Source: Vicinamibacteria bacterium (lineage in GTDB: Bacteria > Acidobacteriota > Vicinamibacteria > Fen-336). Taken from it: a stretch of DNA of 64,000 bases. Positions 9,151-17,773 of the stretch are shown one piece after another (positions within the stretch are counted from its first letter, which is position 1; the number at the start of each line of letters is the position of its first letter). The stretch lies in NCBI GenBank assembly GCA_035570235.1, contig DATMML010000085.1:62001-126000 (forward strand). The letters are read 5' to 3'. Below the pieces are notes generated by a model. It was given only the letters and a program-made list of their open reading frames with translations, searched no databases and had not been told where the DNA came from. The translations under genes and the position numbers were made by a program.

Positions 9151-10455
9151 TCAGTCAAGGACGGCGTGGATGAGGGGAGCGCGCGGGGGGGCCTCGGGAG
9201 CAACGCGGATGGCCTCCCGCAGCCGATGCTGGGCCTCGTCCAGGCGCCCGCGGTCGTTGACGTGCAGGGTCAGGAGCGGCTCGTCCTTGATCACGAGGTC
9301 GCCCACCTTCTTGTGCAGCACGAGGCCTACCGCGGGGTCGATGGCGCTGTCCACGGTTTCCCGGCCCGCGCCCAGGAGCATGGCCGCGTGGCCCACGGCC
9401 CGGCAGCCGATGCGGACCACTCGCCCGTCCGCCTCGGCCTTGAGGTCCACCTGTTCCCGCGCCCGAGGCAGCCGGGAGCCGTCGTCGCAGACCCGGGGGT
9501 CCCCCCCCTGGAGCTCCACGATCTCCTGAAACTTCCGGAGCCCGGCGCCAGAGCCCAAGGCGTCCCGCACCCGGGCCCGGGCCGCTTCCATGGTTGGGAC
9601 CAGGCCCCCGAGGGTCAGCATCCAGCCCGCAAGCTCCAGGGAAAGGGACTCCAAGTCCTTGGGGCCCCGGCCCTTCAAGGTCTCGACGCACTCCGCAACC
9701 TCGAGCGCGTTACCCACCGCGTGGCCCAGGGGCTGCTCCATGTCCGTGATGAGGGCGGCCACCTTCTTGCCCAGGCCCCGGCCGATCGCCACCATCGTCT
9801 CGGCCAGGCCCTTCGACTCCGGCAAGGTCTTCATGAACGCGCCATCCCCCGTCTTCACGTCCAGGATCAGAGCGTCGATCCCCTCCGCCATCTTCTTGCT
9901 CATGATCGAGGCCGCGATCAGGGGCAGGCTCTCCACGGTGGCGGTGACGTCGCGCAGGGCGTAGAGCTTTCGGTCCGCGGGGGCGATCTCAGGGGTCTGG
10001 CCGATCAGGCCCAGCCTTGCCTTACGGAGCACGGCCCGGAACTCGGTGAGCGATAGGTTGACCCGGAAGCCCGGGATCGATTCGAGCTTGTCCAGGGTGC
10101 CCCCGGTGTGTCCGAGGCCGCGGCCGGAGATCATGGGCACGTACACTCCGCAGGCCGCGGCGAGGGGGGCCAAGATCAGGCTAGTCTTGTCGCCCACCCC
10201 CCCCGTGGAGTGCTTGTCGGCCTTCGGCCCCGGGAGGTCGGAGAGATCCAGCACCTCGCCCGTGCCCATCATGGCCTCGGCCAGGCCCACCGTCTCCCCC
10301 GCGGTCATGCCCTTGAAGAAGATGGCCATGGCCAGGGCGGAGGCCTGATAGTCGGGGATCCGACCACGGGTATAGCCTTCGACGAAGAACGAGATCTCCT
10401 CTCGGGACAGTTCGAGACCGTCCCGCTTGCGCTGGATGACGTCGACCGCCCGCAT
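9151..10455 (-). CDS. pdp: Pyrimidine-nucleoside phosphorylase
   Basis: A 434-residue enzyme of the thymidine/pyrimidine-nucleoside phosphorylase family, which splits uridine, thymidine or deoxyuridine with phosphate. Seen: MRAVDVIQRKRDGLELSREE and IPDYQASALAMAIFF (helical domain), KADKHSTGGVGDKTSLILAP (phosphate loop, near 80-99), SGRGLGHTGGTLDKLESIPG and DVKTGDGAFMK. Length and motifs resemble Bacillus-type Pdp more than the E. coli thymidine-specific form, but base specificity is inferred. The downstream C-terminal barrel-sandwich part (AMLLGAGR, VGLVLHKKVGD) is complete. The ATG is eight bases beyond the zinc-ribbon stop, so both belong to one transcript. Confidence 0.94.
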   Translation of the reverse strand: MRAVDVIQRKRDGLELSREEISFFVEGYTRGRIPDYQASALAMAIFFKGMTAGETVGLAEAMMGTGEVLDLSDLPGPKADKHSTGGVGDKTSLILAPLAAACGVYVPMISGRGLGHTGGTLDKLESIPGFRVNLSLTEFRAVLRKARLGLIGQTPEIAPADRKLYALRDVTATVESLPLIAASIMSKKMAEGIDALILDVKTGDGAFMKTLPESKGLAETMVAIGRGLGKKVAALITDMEQPLGHAVGNALEVAECVETLKGRGPKDLESLSLELAGWMLTLGGLVPTMEAARARVRDALGSGAGLRKFQEIVELQGGDPRVCDDGSRLPRAREQVDLKAEADGRVVRIGCRAVGHAAMLLGAGRETVDSAIDPAVGLVLHKKVGDLVIKDEPLLTLHVNDRGRLDEAQHRLREAIRVAPEAPPRAPLIHAVLD

Positions 10456-10463
10456 GGTCCTGC

Positions 10464-10781
10464 CTATCGCTTCTTGAGGCGCTCCACCTCCGCCCAGAGG
10501 TCCCGCTTCTTGCGCGCGGGCGCCACGGGGGCGGGGGGAGGCTCGGGGGGGGGTGGCATGCCGGCCAAAACCTGATCCATCAGGCTCTTCTTCTCGTCCT
10601 TCTTGCTCTTCCGCTTGGCCGGCACCTCGGCCTTCCGGTAGTCGTGCGTGTTGTGGCAGGTCCGGCACGTGACCTTGGCCACGGCGCCCTCGAACAGGCT
10701 GGCGATGTCGTGGTTCATCAGCAACCGGCAGCGCGGGCAGTAGTCGTCAATCACGTCGCCGAGCCGGGGCGGACGATCCAT
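10464..10781 (-). CDS. Small zinc-ribbon protein with basic/proline-rich tail
   Basis: A 105-residue protein that heads the nucleoside-salvage operon. Two CxxC pairs, YCPRC near residue 14 and CRTCH near 40, form a zinc ribbon with an intervening NHDIASLFEGAVAKV segment. A lysine-rich linker (AKRKSKKDEKKS) and a proline tract (PPPPEPPPAPVAPARKKR) end in a charged helix. The start at 10781 has GGAGG four bases upstream; an in-frame ATG at 10796 is possible. Similar small proteins occur in several deltaproteobacterial and acidobacterial genomes without a function known to me. The eight-base gap to pdp suggests co-transcription rather than a nucleoside-related activity. Confidence 0.75.
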   Translation of the reverse strand: MDRPPRLGDVIDDYCPRCRLLMNHDIASLFEGAVAKVTCRTCHNTHDYRKAEVPAKRKSKKDEKKSLMDQVLAGMPPPPEPPPAPVAPARKKRDLWAEVERLKKR

Positions 10782-11214
10782 GGGCCCTCCGGGCATGGTC
10801 GGAGTCGGCGTCCTGAATGTGCCATTCACGCTTCCCGCGGCGTCCGCCAAACGTCGGCGGGGCTCTCGACGCTCCACGTGCCTTACTTCCGGCCCTCCTG
10901 GCCGTAGCGCCCGTCATGTGGGCGAGTCAGGGCGCCACGGTACCACGAACCCAGCCGAGGCAGGTCCGATAGCCTTGGGCAACCTCTGCTGGTCGCAACC
11001 GGCTGCCGGGGGTCGCGTTCGGTCAAGCGCTCCGATGAGGGGAGTATAGCGCACCCCCAAGCACGGGTAGGCTAGAATCACCCCCCGGAGCGCTCGCGGG
11101 TAGAACCTCGCCGCGGCCCGCGGAACCCGCGGCGGCGAGGACCAAAACCGCGGGCGTACTCGGTCGAGGAGGTGGAATCTTCGGCGGCCGCGGGCCGTCG
11201 CCCAGGATTTGATC
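10782..11214. other. Divergent control region of the nucleoside operon and the WYL regulator
   Basis: About 430 bases between the minus-strand salvage operon and the plus-strand WYL regulator gene. I see no real ORF. The arrangement makes it the obvious candidate operator region, but no convincing palindrome or promoter pair stands out to me. Confidence 0.5.
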
Positions 11215-12207
11215 ATGCGCAACGCGGAGGTCATCCGCCAGTGGAAGATCCTCAAGACCATCGAGGCCGGGCGCTTCACCACTGCCCCCGAGATGGCGCG
11301 GGAGCATGGGGTCACGGAGCGCACGATACGCCGCGACATCGAGGCCCTGCAGGAAGCGGGCTTCCCGCTCTACGACGATCGCTCCGAGGGGCGCAAAGTC
11401 TGGCGGCTGGTCGAAGGCTATAAGCAGCGCCTGACCCAGAGCTTCACCCTGGCCGAGCTGGCCGCCCTCTACTTTGGCAAGAACCTCCTCACCTTCCTGG
11501 GGGGGGCCCCCTTTTCCCAGGACTTGGAATCGGCCTTCGCCAAGATCCGCGAGGCCCTGCCCGCCCGGAGCCTGCCGTACCTGGCCCGGATCCAAGAGCT
11601 TTTTTCCGCCCGTCCCGATCCCTGGAAGGACTATTCGAAGAAGGCGGACATCATCGCAGGGCTCATTGACGCCACCCTCCACCAGCGCCAGCTCGCGATC
11701 GCCTACTTCTCCTTCAACTCCAAGCGCACAAAGACCTACACCCTGGACCCCTACCGGCTCGTCTACTATCACGGAGGGCTCTATCTCTACGCGCGCGCCC
11801 ACGAGTATGGCGAAGTACGGACCTTCGCGGTAGAACGCATTCAGAGCATCGAGGTCCTCGACCACACGTTCGAGGTTCCGCCCGATTTCAGCGTCTCCGA
11901 GTACGCCCGCGGGGCCTTCGGGATCGCGGGGGGGAAGGCAGAGACGGTGGAGCTTCTCTTCGGCCCCGAGATGGCGGGCTACATCCGCGAGCGGGTGTGG
12001 CACGAGAGCCAGGTCTTGGGCGACCGGCCCGACGGCTCTGTGACCCTGCGCCTCCAGGTGGCCCCGGGCTGGGAGCTGAAGTCCTGGATAAAGGGCTTCC
12101 TGCCCCATGTCCGGGTTCTGCAACCCCCATCCCTGCGTGAGGAGATCGGGAAAGACCTGGAGAAGGCGGCCCCGAGCTTCAAGGGCTCCCGGAAGGCTTC
12201 GCGTTAG
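11215..12207 (+). CDS. WYL-domain transcriptional regulator with N-terminal HTH
   Basis: A 330-residue cytoplasmic regulator. Residues about 3-60 form a DeoR/HTH_11-type helix-turn-helix ([34 protein letters not shown]). A WYL domain follows at about 150-230, with [20 protein letters not shown], then [26 protein letters not shown], and a WCX-like C-terminal extension. WYL proteins typically sense small nucleotide or nucleic-acid ligands; the ligand here is unknown. ATG 11215 is chosen because AGGA sits seven bases upstream; a TTG two codons earlier would leave one base. It is followed after one base by queF. It lies divergent from the nucleoside operon, so control of that operon is a reasonable inference. 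Confidence 0.88.
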   Translation: MRNAEVIRQWKILKTIEAGRFTTAPEMAREHGVTERTIRRDIEALQEAGFPLYDDRSEGRKVWRLVEGYKQRLTQSFTLAELAALYFGKNLLTFLGGAPFSQDLESAFAKIREALPARSLPYLARIQELFSARPDPWKDYSKKADIIAGLIDATLHQRQLAIAYFSFNSKRTKTYTLDPYRLVYYHGGLYLYARAHEYGEVRTFAVERIQSIEVLDHTFEVPPDFSVSEYARGAFGIAGGKAETVELLFGPEMAGYIRERVWHESQVLGDRPDGSVTLRLQVAPGWELKSWIKGFLPHVRVLQPPSLREEIGKDLEKAAPSFKGSRKASR

Positions 12208-12208
12208 T

Positions 12209-12583
12209 ATGCACCCTGTGGCCGGCCTCGAGACCTTCCCCAATCGCCACCCCGGCCGCGACTACACCATCGAGCACACCTGCCCCGAGTTCACGGCCCT
12301 TTGCCCCAAGACCGGCCAGCCCGACTTCGCCACCATACGCCTGAGCTACGTGCCCGATCGGGAGTGCGTGGAGCTGAAGAGCCTCAAGCTTTACCTGCAG
12401 GCCTTCCGAAACCGCGGGATCTTCTATGAGCACGTGACCAACGTGATCCTGGACGACCTGGTCGCGGCGGTGAAGCCGCGGAGCATGACCGTGGAGGGGC
12501 ACTTCCACGTTCGGGGGGGCATCTCGACCGTGGTGCGTGCGAGCTACGAGGCCCCCCGCCGGGCCCGCCGGCGGGGCCGATGA
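12209..12583 (+). CDS. queF: NADPH-dependent 7-cyano-7-deazaguanine reductase (preQ0 reductase)
   Basis: A 124-residue unimodular (type I) QueF of the tunnelling-fold family, which reduces preQ0 to preQ1 for queuosine in tRNA. The catalytic cysteine lies in [13 protein letters not shown] (near residue 30-42), with the conserved Asp in the same block. The NADPH-binding signature [16 protein letters not shown] follows, then [14 protein letters not shown]. The ATG is one base after the WYL stop and the stop overlaps the next ATG (ATGA). No other queuosine genes (queCDE, tgt) are in the window, so it is an isolated pathway member. Confidence 0.95.
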   Translation: MHPVAGLETFPNRHPGRDYTIEHTCPEFTALCPKTGQPDFATIRLSYVPDRECVELKSLKLYLQAFRNRGIFYEHVTNVILDDLVAAVKPRSMTVEGHFHVRGGISTVVRASYEAPRRARRRGR

Positions 12584-13425
12584 GAGCGCTCACCTTCCTG
12601 GCCCGGCGCTTCGTGGCGGGAGAGACGGCGGAGGACGCGGTGGCAGTGGGCGGGCGTCTGCGCGAGCGGGGCATCAATGCCACCTTTGACAAGCTGGGCG
12701 AGGATGTCCATGACCGCGACGCGGCCCGCCGCGCCGCCGAGGCGGCCAAGGAGGTCCTCCGTCTGATCACCCCTCCGGTGGACCGAAACATCTCGATCAA
12801 GCTCTCCTCCATGGGCCAGGAGATCTCGCGCGACTTCTGCCTGGAGATGGCGGCCGGGATCCTGGACGTGGCCCGCCAAGTGGGGGGCTTCGTTCGCCTG
12901 GACATGGAGGGCTCGAAGCTCACCCAGGACACGATTGAGATCTTCCACACCTTGCGCAAGACCCACCAGAACGTGGGGATCGTCTTGCAGGCCTATCTCC
13001 GCCGCACCGAAGAGGACGTGAAGGAGGCGATCTCCCGCGGGGACCGCATTCGCCTTTGCAAGGGCGCATACAAGGAGCCCGAACGCATCGCCTGGACGGA
13101 CATGGCAGACATCCGCCGGAACTTCCAGAAGTGCGCTCGCTTACTCCTGAGCGGAGGCACCTACCCTGCCATTGCGACCCACGACGAGTCCTTGGTGCAG
13201 GGGACCCTCGACTACACGCGCGAGGAGAAGATCCCGGCCGCGCGCTTCGAGTTCCAGATGCTGTACGGCCTCAGGCCAAGACGCTGGGACGAGCTCGTTG
13301 CCGCGGGTCACAATGTGCGGATCTACATTCCCTACGGCACGCACTGGCTGCCTTACTTCTACCGCCGGCTTCGAGAGCGGAAGGAGAACGTCCTGTTTGT
13401 CCTGCGGAGCCTCGTCGGTGGTTGA
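12580..13425 (+). CDS. Proline dehydrogenase (monofunctional)
   Basis: A 281-residue FAD-dependent TIM-barrel enzyme that oxidises proline to delta-1-pyrroline-5-carboxylate. Motifs seen: [10 protein letters not shown] (first strand Lys), [58 protein letters not shown] and the terminal [21 protein letters not shown] with the paired arginines that bind the proline carboxylate. It is a stand-alone form rather than the PutA fusion, and no P5C dehydrogenase gene lies beside it (the aldehyde dehydrogenase at 17774 lies in the island). Its ATG overlaps the queF stop. Confidence 0.94.
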   Translation: MRALTFLARRFVAGETAEDAVAVGGRLRERGINATFDKLGEDVHDRDAARRAAEAAKEVLRLITPPVDRNISIKLSSMGQEISRDFCLEMAAGILDVARQVGGFVRLDMEGSKLTQDTIEIFHTLRKTHQNVGIVLQAYLRRTEEDVKEAISRGDRIRLCKGAYKEPERIAWTDMADIRRNFQKCARLLLSGGTYPAIATHDESLVQGTLDYTREEKIPAARFEFQMLYGLRPRRWDELVAAGHNVRIYIPYGTHWLPYFYRRLRERKENVLFVLRSLVGG

Positions 13426-13500
13426 AGGGGGGGCGGGCGCCCTGGACCCAGACACTGGCGCTCCCCTAGCCAGAAGTCGGTAATACTTGCCGAATTCCCC

Positions 13501-14556
13501 ATGAAGGCTGCGGTTTACAGGGGTGCCAACGACCTCCGCATCGAGGACATCCCGGTTCCCGACGTGGAACGGGGAGAGATGCTGGTCCGAGTGGACTCCT
13601 GCGGCATCTGCGGCACCGACATTAAGAAGATCAAGAAAGGCCTCCTGGCCGGCCCCCGAGTGTTCGGCCACGAGATCGCGGGAACGGTCGTCAGGCCTGG
13701 TCCCGGTGTCTCCCGATTCCGGGAAGGCCAGCGGGTCGTCCTCCACCATCACATTCCGTGCGGGTCGTGCTTTTACTGCGGGCACGCGGCCTACGCCCAG
13801 TGCGAGGGCTACAAGCGGAATGGGACGACCGCGGGGTTCGAGCCGGCCGGAGGCGGCTTCGCGGAGTACGTCAAGGCCATGGACTGGATCGTGGAGCGGG
13901 GGGCCATACCCGTCCCCGACGGGGTATGGCCGGAGGAAGCGATCTTTGTCGAGCCCGTCAACACCTGCCTCAAGGCCGTCAAGAAGGCCGAAGTGCAGGG
14001 GGGGGAGACCGTCCTCGTGGTGGGGCAGGGGCCGATCGGTCTGCTGCTCCTACAGCTCGCCCGCTGGGCCGGGGCCGGCACCATCGTTTCCGACATCATG
14101 CCCGACCGCCTCGAGATGAGCCGCCGTCTGGGGGCAGAGGTCGCTCTGGATGCGACCGTCGATGTGAGCCGTGAGGTGAGGGCCCTGACCGGAGGCCGGG
14201 GTGCCGACTGCGCCTTTGTGGCCGCGGTCGGTAGCCTCCCCTTCGCCCAGGCGGTTAGCGCCACCCGCCCCGGCGGCCGTATCATGGTGTTTGCTGCAAC
14301 TTCCGCTGGAGAGACGGCCGAGATGGACCTAGGCGCCCTGTGCGCCGCCGAGAAGGAGATCCGCACGTCCTATAGCGCGTCGGTCGACGTTCAGGACTTG
14401 GCGGCCCGCCTTGTGTTCGGTCGGGAGATCCGGGTCCGGGAGCTCGTGACCCATCGCCTCCCCCTCCCGGAGGCCACGGCTGCGGTCGAACTTGCGTCGA
14501 GGCCTGCCCCCGGTGTCTTGAAGGTCGTCCTGCAGGCCCAAACCACTGTGAGGTAA
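13501..14556 (+). CDS. Zinc-dependent alcohol/polyol dehydrogenase (MDR superfamily)
   Basis: A 351-residue NAD(P)-linked dehydrogenase. Catalytic zinc motifs are SCGICGTDIKK near residue 36 and FGHEIAG near 58. The structural zinc lobe is CGSCFYCGHAAYAQC near 90-105. The Rossmann loop is VVGQGPIGLLLLQLA near 178. It belongs to the threonine/sorbitol/galactitol-dehydrogenase-like group; the substrate is not evident. It follows proline dehydrogenase by 75 bases and precedes a paralogue by 16 bases. The two are clearly related but well diverged, which argues for two different steps (or a heteromeric enzyme) rather than a recent duplication. Confidence 0.85.
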   Translation: MKAAVYRGANDLRIEDIPVPDVERGEMLVRVDSCGICGTDIKKIKKGLLAGPRVFGHEIAGTVVRPGPGVSRFREGQRVVLHHHIPCGSCFYCGHAAYAQCEGYKRNGTTAGFEPAGGGFAEYVKAMDWIVERGAIPVPDGVWPEEAIFVEPVNTCLKAVKKAEVQGGETVLVVGQGPIGLLLLQLARWAGAGTIVSDIMPDRLEMSRRLGAEVALDATVDVSREVRALTGGRGADCAFVAAVGSLPFAQAVSATRPGGRIMVFAATSAGETAEMDLGALCAAEKEIRTSYSASVDVQDLAARLVFGREIRVRELVTHRLPLPEATAAVELASRPAPGVLKVVLQAQTTVR

Positions 14557-14572
14557 GAGTTTGCCCCTGCGC

Positions 14573-15616
14573 ATGAAGGCCGCCATCCTCTACGGGAGAG
14601 AGGACGTACGCGTCGAGGATGTCGAGGTCCCCGCCCTTGACCCGGGCGATGTTCTCCTGCGCACGAAGGTGGCCTTGACTTGTGGCACCGACGTAAAGGT
14701 CTTCCGCCGCGGCTACCATGCCCGCATGATCGTGCCCCCCGCAGTCTTCGGGCACGAGGTGGCGGGGGTGGTGGAGAAGGTCGGGGCGGGCCTCGAGGGT
14801 GTGGAGCCGGGCACGCCGGTGGTTGTCGCGAATTCGGCCCCCTGTGGAGAGTGCCACTATTGCCGGCACGACATGCCTAGCCTCTGCGATGACCTCCTTT
14901 TCTGGAACGGGGCCTACGCGGAGTTCGCCCGGATCCCGGCCCGGGTCGTGAAGCACAATCTCATCCCGCTCACCGAGGGCCTCGCCTTCCGGGAGGCGGC
15001 CATGGTCGAGCCCCTGGCCTGCGTGGTGCGGGGCGTGGAGGAGAGCTGGATCGGCCGCGGGCAGTCGGTGGCCGTGATCGGCGTCGGCCCCATCGGCCTT
15101 ATGTTCGTGGCGCTGGCCCATATGCGCGGAGCCCACGTGGTGGCAGCTGGCCGGAACCGCGCCCGGCTCGAGAAGGCCCTGGAGATGGGGGCGGAGACGA
15201 CCGTCTCCGTGCTCGAGGGCCCGGACCTAGCCGAGCAACTCCGTGAGTGCAGTCCAGGCCGCCGCGGCCCCGACGTCGTGATCGAAGCGGTGGGCCTGCC
15301 GGAGACGTGCGAAGCCGCCGTGCGAGCCGTCCGCAAGGGAGGGGTCGTCAACCTCTTCGGTGGCTGCCCGGCCGACAGCCGTATCGGGATTGACTCCCAG
15401 CGCCTCCACTATCAGGAGCTGACGATCAAATCCACGTTCCACCATACGCCGGAGAGCGTCCGGAAGGCGTTCCGGCTGATCGCGGATGGGCACATCGACC
15501 CGAACGCCTTCATCACATCCGATGCCCCTCTGGACGAGCTGCCCCAAGTCCTAGGACGGCTGGCCCGTGGCGGCGATGGCCTGAAGACCGCGATCCTGCC
15601 TTGGGGACCGGAGTAG
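14573..15616 (+). CDS. Zinc-dependent dehydrogenase, threonine/sorbitol-dehydrogenase-like
   Basis: A 347-residue MDR enzyme, paralogous to its upstream neighbour. It has ALTCGTDVKVFRRG (catalytic zinc Cys), FGHEVAG, CGECHYCRHDMPSLC (structural zinc) and VIGVGPIGLMFVALAH (NAD loop). The late block GGVVNLFGGCPADS resembles sugar-alcohol and L-threonine dehydrogenases. I start at ATG 14573; a TTG at 14561 is in frame but precedes the MKAA start typical of the family. A bidirectional hairpin follows the stop. The substrate is unassigned. Confidence 0.85.
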   Translation: MKAAILYGREDVRVEDVEVPALDPGDVLLRTKVALTCGTDVKVFRRGYHARMIVPPAVFGHEVAGVVEKVGAGLEGVEPGTPVVVANSAPCGECHYCRHDMPSLCDDLLFWNGAYAEFARIPARVVKHNLIPLTEGLAFREAAMVEPLACVVRGVEESWIGRGQSVAVIGVGPIGLMFVALAHMRGAHVVAAGRNRARLEKALEMGAETTVSVLEGPDLAEQLRECSPGRRGPDVVIEAVGLPETCEAAVRAVRKGGVVNLFGGCPADSRIGIDSQRLHYQELTIKSTFHHTPESVRKAFRLIADGHIDPNAFITSDAPLDELPQVLGRLARGGDGLKTAILPWGPE

Positions 15617-15632
15617 GACGTTGAAAAGAAAG

Positions 15633-15654
15633 AGGGGGCGCACAGGCGCCCCCT
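15633..15654. terminator. Bidirectional terminator between convergent genes
   Basis: A nine-base perfect stem (AGGGGGCGC / GCGCCCCCT) with an ACAG loop sits between the dehydrogenase stop and the lysine-rich gene stop. On the minus strand it is followed by CTTTCTTTTC, a good U-tract; on the plus strand the downstream tract is weak. Confidence 0.8.
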
Positions 15655-15675
15655 ATCTATCAGCAGATCTGAGAC

Positions 15676-15990
15676 TTAGCGTCTCTTCCTAGACTTCGAC
15701 TTCTTACCGGCCTTCTTGCTGTGGCGCTTCTTGGCGTGCGCCTTCTTGGCGTGGGCCTTCTTGGCGTGGCCCTTCTTGGCTCTCTTCGCCTTTTTGGCCT
15801 TCTTGCCGGCCTTCTTGTGTGCCTTCGCCTTGGCCTTCTTCTTCCCCTTGGCTGCCTTGCGCGCCTTGGCCTTGTGCTTCTTGGGGGCGGCGGGCGCGGA
15901 CGCTGGCGCGGGGCTGAATGCAGGCGGTGGCGGGGCGGGTTCCGGGGGAGCCATCGGCCCCGGCGAACCCATATGCGTGTCGTCCTCCAT
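15676..15990 (-). CDS. Lysine/alanine-rich histone H1-like protein
   Basis: A 104-residue protein. An acidic/proline-rich head (MEDDTHMGSPGPMAPPEPAP) is followed by an extremely basic tail built from K-A-K and A-K-K-A/G-H repeats, including three AKKxH-type units, ending KSKSRKRR. This resembles bacterial histone H1-like or AlgP-like proteins that bind DNA non-specifically. GGAGG eight bases before the ATG at 15990 fixes the start; a longer open frame to 16323 has no such signal. The low sequence complexity means homology cannot be judged by eye, so DNA compaction is an inference from composition. Confidence 0.75.
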   Translation of the reverse strand: MEDDTHMGSPGPMAPPEPAPPPPAFSPAPASAPAAPKKHKAKARKAAKGKKKAKAKAHKKAGKKAKKAKRAKKGHAKKAHAKKAHAKKRHSKKAGKKSKSRKRR

Positions 15991-16154
15991 GTTTTCTACC
16001 TCCAGGAGTAGGTGGGTTCCGGCTCGCCGGCGAGCCGTGCCCAGAGCGAAAGTCGATGGCAGAGTGTGCTCCCGCTGGCCCCCCGCCGTCAAGCTTGAAG
16101 GCGGAAGATCCGTGAGCGGGATCACGGGCAGCGCGCCGCTGCCAGCCGCGCCCT

Positions 16155-16358
16155 TTAGTTCAGCGTGAAGTCGCGGGGGAGGTCCGCCAACACGCCGCAG
16201 TCGTCGCAGAGGGTGTACCCCCCACCCCCGCCGTGTCGGCCCAAGGCGATGGGATGGAGGTCCGCGGCCAGAACACGACCCGACCGGCTGATCGAGAGGA
16301 CCAACGTCCCACAGAGTGGGCATCGCGCGTCAACCGCCCCTACAGCGAAGCTGGCCAC
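16155..16358 (-). CDS. Small zinc-ribbon protein
   Basis: A 67-residue protein with two CxxC pairs, RCPLCGTLV near residue 13 and LCDDCGVLA near 51, separated by a basic segment and a run of five glycines. That is the pattern of a rubredoxin-like or zinc-ribbon fold. The GTG start at 16358 has a GGGAGG-rich ribosome site just upstream. No known family is recognised. It sits between the lysine-rich gene and the tRNA. Confidence 0.55.
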   Translation of the reverse strand: MASFAVGAVDARCPLCGTLVLSISRSGRVLAADLHPIALGRHGGGGGYTLCDDCGVLADLPRDFTLN

Positions 16359-16614
16359 GCCCCCCTCCCTTCCCGGCGGCCATCACCCCGAAGGGGATCT
16401 CGGTCGCCTCAACTCAATGGACGTGGACCGCAAGCAAAAGGTTCAGGGGGGCGTGCGCTTGCTCACTTGGTTTGACCCTGACACATACTCTTTGACGGCG
16501 AAGCGCCAGCCGTACAGTTCGGATCAGGCGGGTGAAGACCGCTTTCCAGCTTGGGACAGCGTAGCGCTCACGGCGATGGTTCTTCCAAACGACGCCAAGT
16601 GACGCTAAGTGATC
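16359..16614. other. Non-coding region upstream of tRNA-fMet
   Basis: About 255 bases with only short, unsupported frames on both strands. Apart from the tRNA promoter that starts at 16615 I see no feature. Confidence 0.5.
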
Positions 16615-16643
16615 TTGACACGCCGCCTGGAGCCCTGTTAATC
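16615..16643 (+). promoter_or_regulatory. Promoter of tRNA-fMet
   Basis: A perfect TTGACA at 16615-16620, a 17-base spacer, and TTAATC at 16638-16643. The tRNA begins 17 bases after the -10 element, so a short 5' leader would be trimmed by RNase P. Confidence 0.7.
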
Positions 16644-16659
16644 TCACGTAGTCATCTGA

Positions 16660-16736
<77 letters not shown>

Positions 16737-16756
16737 ACTCAATCATAAGAACTTAG

Positions 16757-16787
16757 GGCCCTCGAAAGACTTCATCTTTCGAGGGCC
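16757..16787 (+). terminator. Terminator of tRNA-fMet
   Basis: A perfect 13-base stem (GGCCCTCGAAAGA / TCTTTCGAGGGCC) with a five-base loop, followed by TCATTGCTTT. It is 20 bases beyond CCA. Confidence 0.85.
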
Positions 16788-17103
16788 TCATTGCTTTGGG
16801 GCGTTGTTGGGGCGTTCGCACGCGGTCGCGCTTCCACTGCCGCGCCAAGGTGCACGCACGCGGGCCCCCTCGCCTTCGCGATCCGATTTCCACCTGCGTG
16901 CCAGACTCGATTCTGGCGAGGCAAAGCCCAGGAGTGCGGCTACGAGGTCAGCGGGGCGGCCCCGCCCGTGACCGCCTGAGCCTCCGCGATAGGTACGAGC
17001 GTTGTGGGCGCATCGCTCGCCTCCCCGCCGCGGCGACGCGCCCCACCCTCCTTTGACTTCCCGCTTTGCGGGATGCTAGTTTAGGTTCTCATCCTCAGCC
17101 TAG
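16788..17103. other. Island left-end non-coding region with 11-base-period repeats
   Basis: No credible gene. GGGGCGTT occurs at 16798-16805 and again at 16809-16816, an 11-base period. The stretch 16835-16855 resembles 41656-41676 (19 of 21 bases) at almost the same distance from the CCA of its tRNA-end copy. Confidence 0.55.
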
Positions 17104-17751
17104 GTGCGCCGGGGCATGCGGTCCCACTTCGCGTACTGCGATCAGCGCCTCCCATATGCCCCGGGGTCGAGCCCGTTCAACATCAAGGGCGAGTACTACC
17201 GCCAGACCGCCGATGTGGTGGCCTACCACGAGAAGAAGAGCCAGGGCGCGCTCATGCCCATCCTCGAGCGCGAGGGCCTGCGCGAGTTCGTGGGCCAGAC
17301 CTTCCTCTCCTCGGCGTTCTACGACGTGATGCCGCTGCCGCGCATCGTGATGGCGGTGGCGGAGGCGCGGGGCCGCGACGTCCACGAGTTCACGTCCCGG
17401 ATGGGACAGGCGGCGGTGGAGGCCCAGATGAAGGGCGTGTATGCGCGCTTGCTCAACCAGCTCACGCCGAAGAACTTTGTCCAGCGCTTCGACCGGGTGA
17501 TCAACCTCTTCTACGACTTCGCGCCCGTGATCGTCACGGCAAGCGATGCCGGCGCCCGCGTCGTGCGCAGGGGCATGCCCCTCGGCATCAGCGAGTGGTG
17601 GGCCGTGGTGACCGTCCCCTTCGTGGTTGTCCCCTTGAGCGCGGGGGGCGCTCGGGACGTGACCGTCGAGTGGCGCCTCGAGCCCTCCGGCGTGCAGGAG
17701 GGCGTACCCGTGGGCGCGGCCATCCTCGAAGTGGGGTGGGCGGCGGACTGA
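17104..17751 (+). CDS. Conserved hypothetical protein, about 215 residues
   Basis: I do not recognise the family firmly. The protein is soluble and alpha/beta in composition, with a helical middle (HEKKSQGALMPILEREGLREF, DRVINLFYDFAPV) and a beta-rich C-terminus (VVVPLSAGG, DVTVEWRLEPSG). The layout is loosely reminiscent of small myxobacterial/acidobacterial heme-NO-binding-like paralogue families, but I cannot confirm this. The frame opens at GTG 17104, with ATG 17116 as an alternative; no ribosome site decides. It is the first gene inside the tRNA-bounded region and converges with the aldehyde dehydrogenase gene. Confidence 0.6.
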   Translation: MRRGMRSHFAYCDQRLPYAPGSSPFNIKGEYYRQTADVVAYHEKKSQGALMPILEREGLREFVGQTFLSSAFYDVMPLPRIVMAVAEARGRDVHEFTSRMGQAAVEAQMKGVYARLLNQLTPKNFVQRFDRVINLFYDFAPVIVTASDAGARVVRRGMPLGISEWWAVVTVPFVVVPLSAGGARDVTVEWRLEPSGVQEGVPVGAAILEVGWAAD

Positions 17752-17773
17752 GGGCGAGGCGAGATCGCCGGGC

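Noticed and set aside
15720-15860. Tandem repeat or CRISPR-like array
   Set aside because: The periodicity comes from lysine/alanine codons in the histone-like gene; there are no spacers.
16788-17103. Integrase remnant beside the tRNA
   Set aside because: None of the short translations shows the tyrosine- or serine-recombinase motifs.
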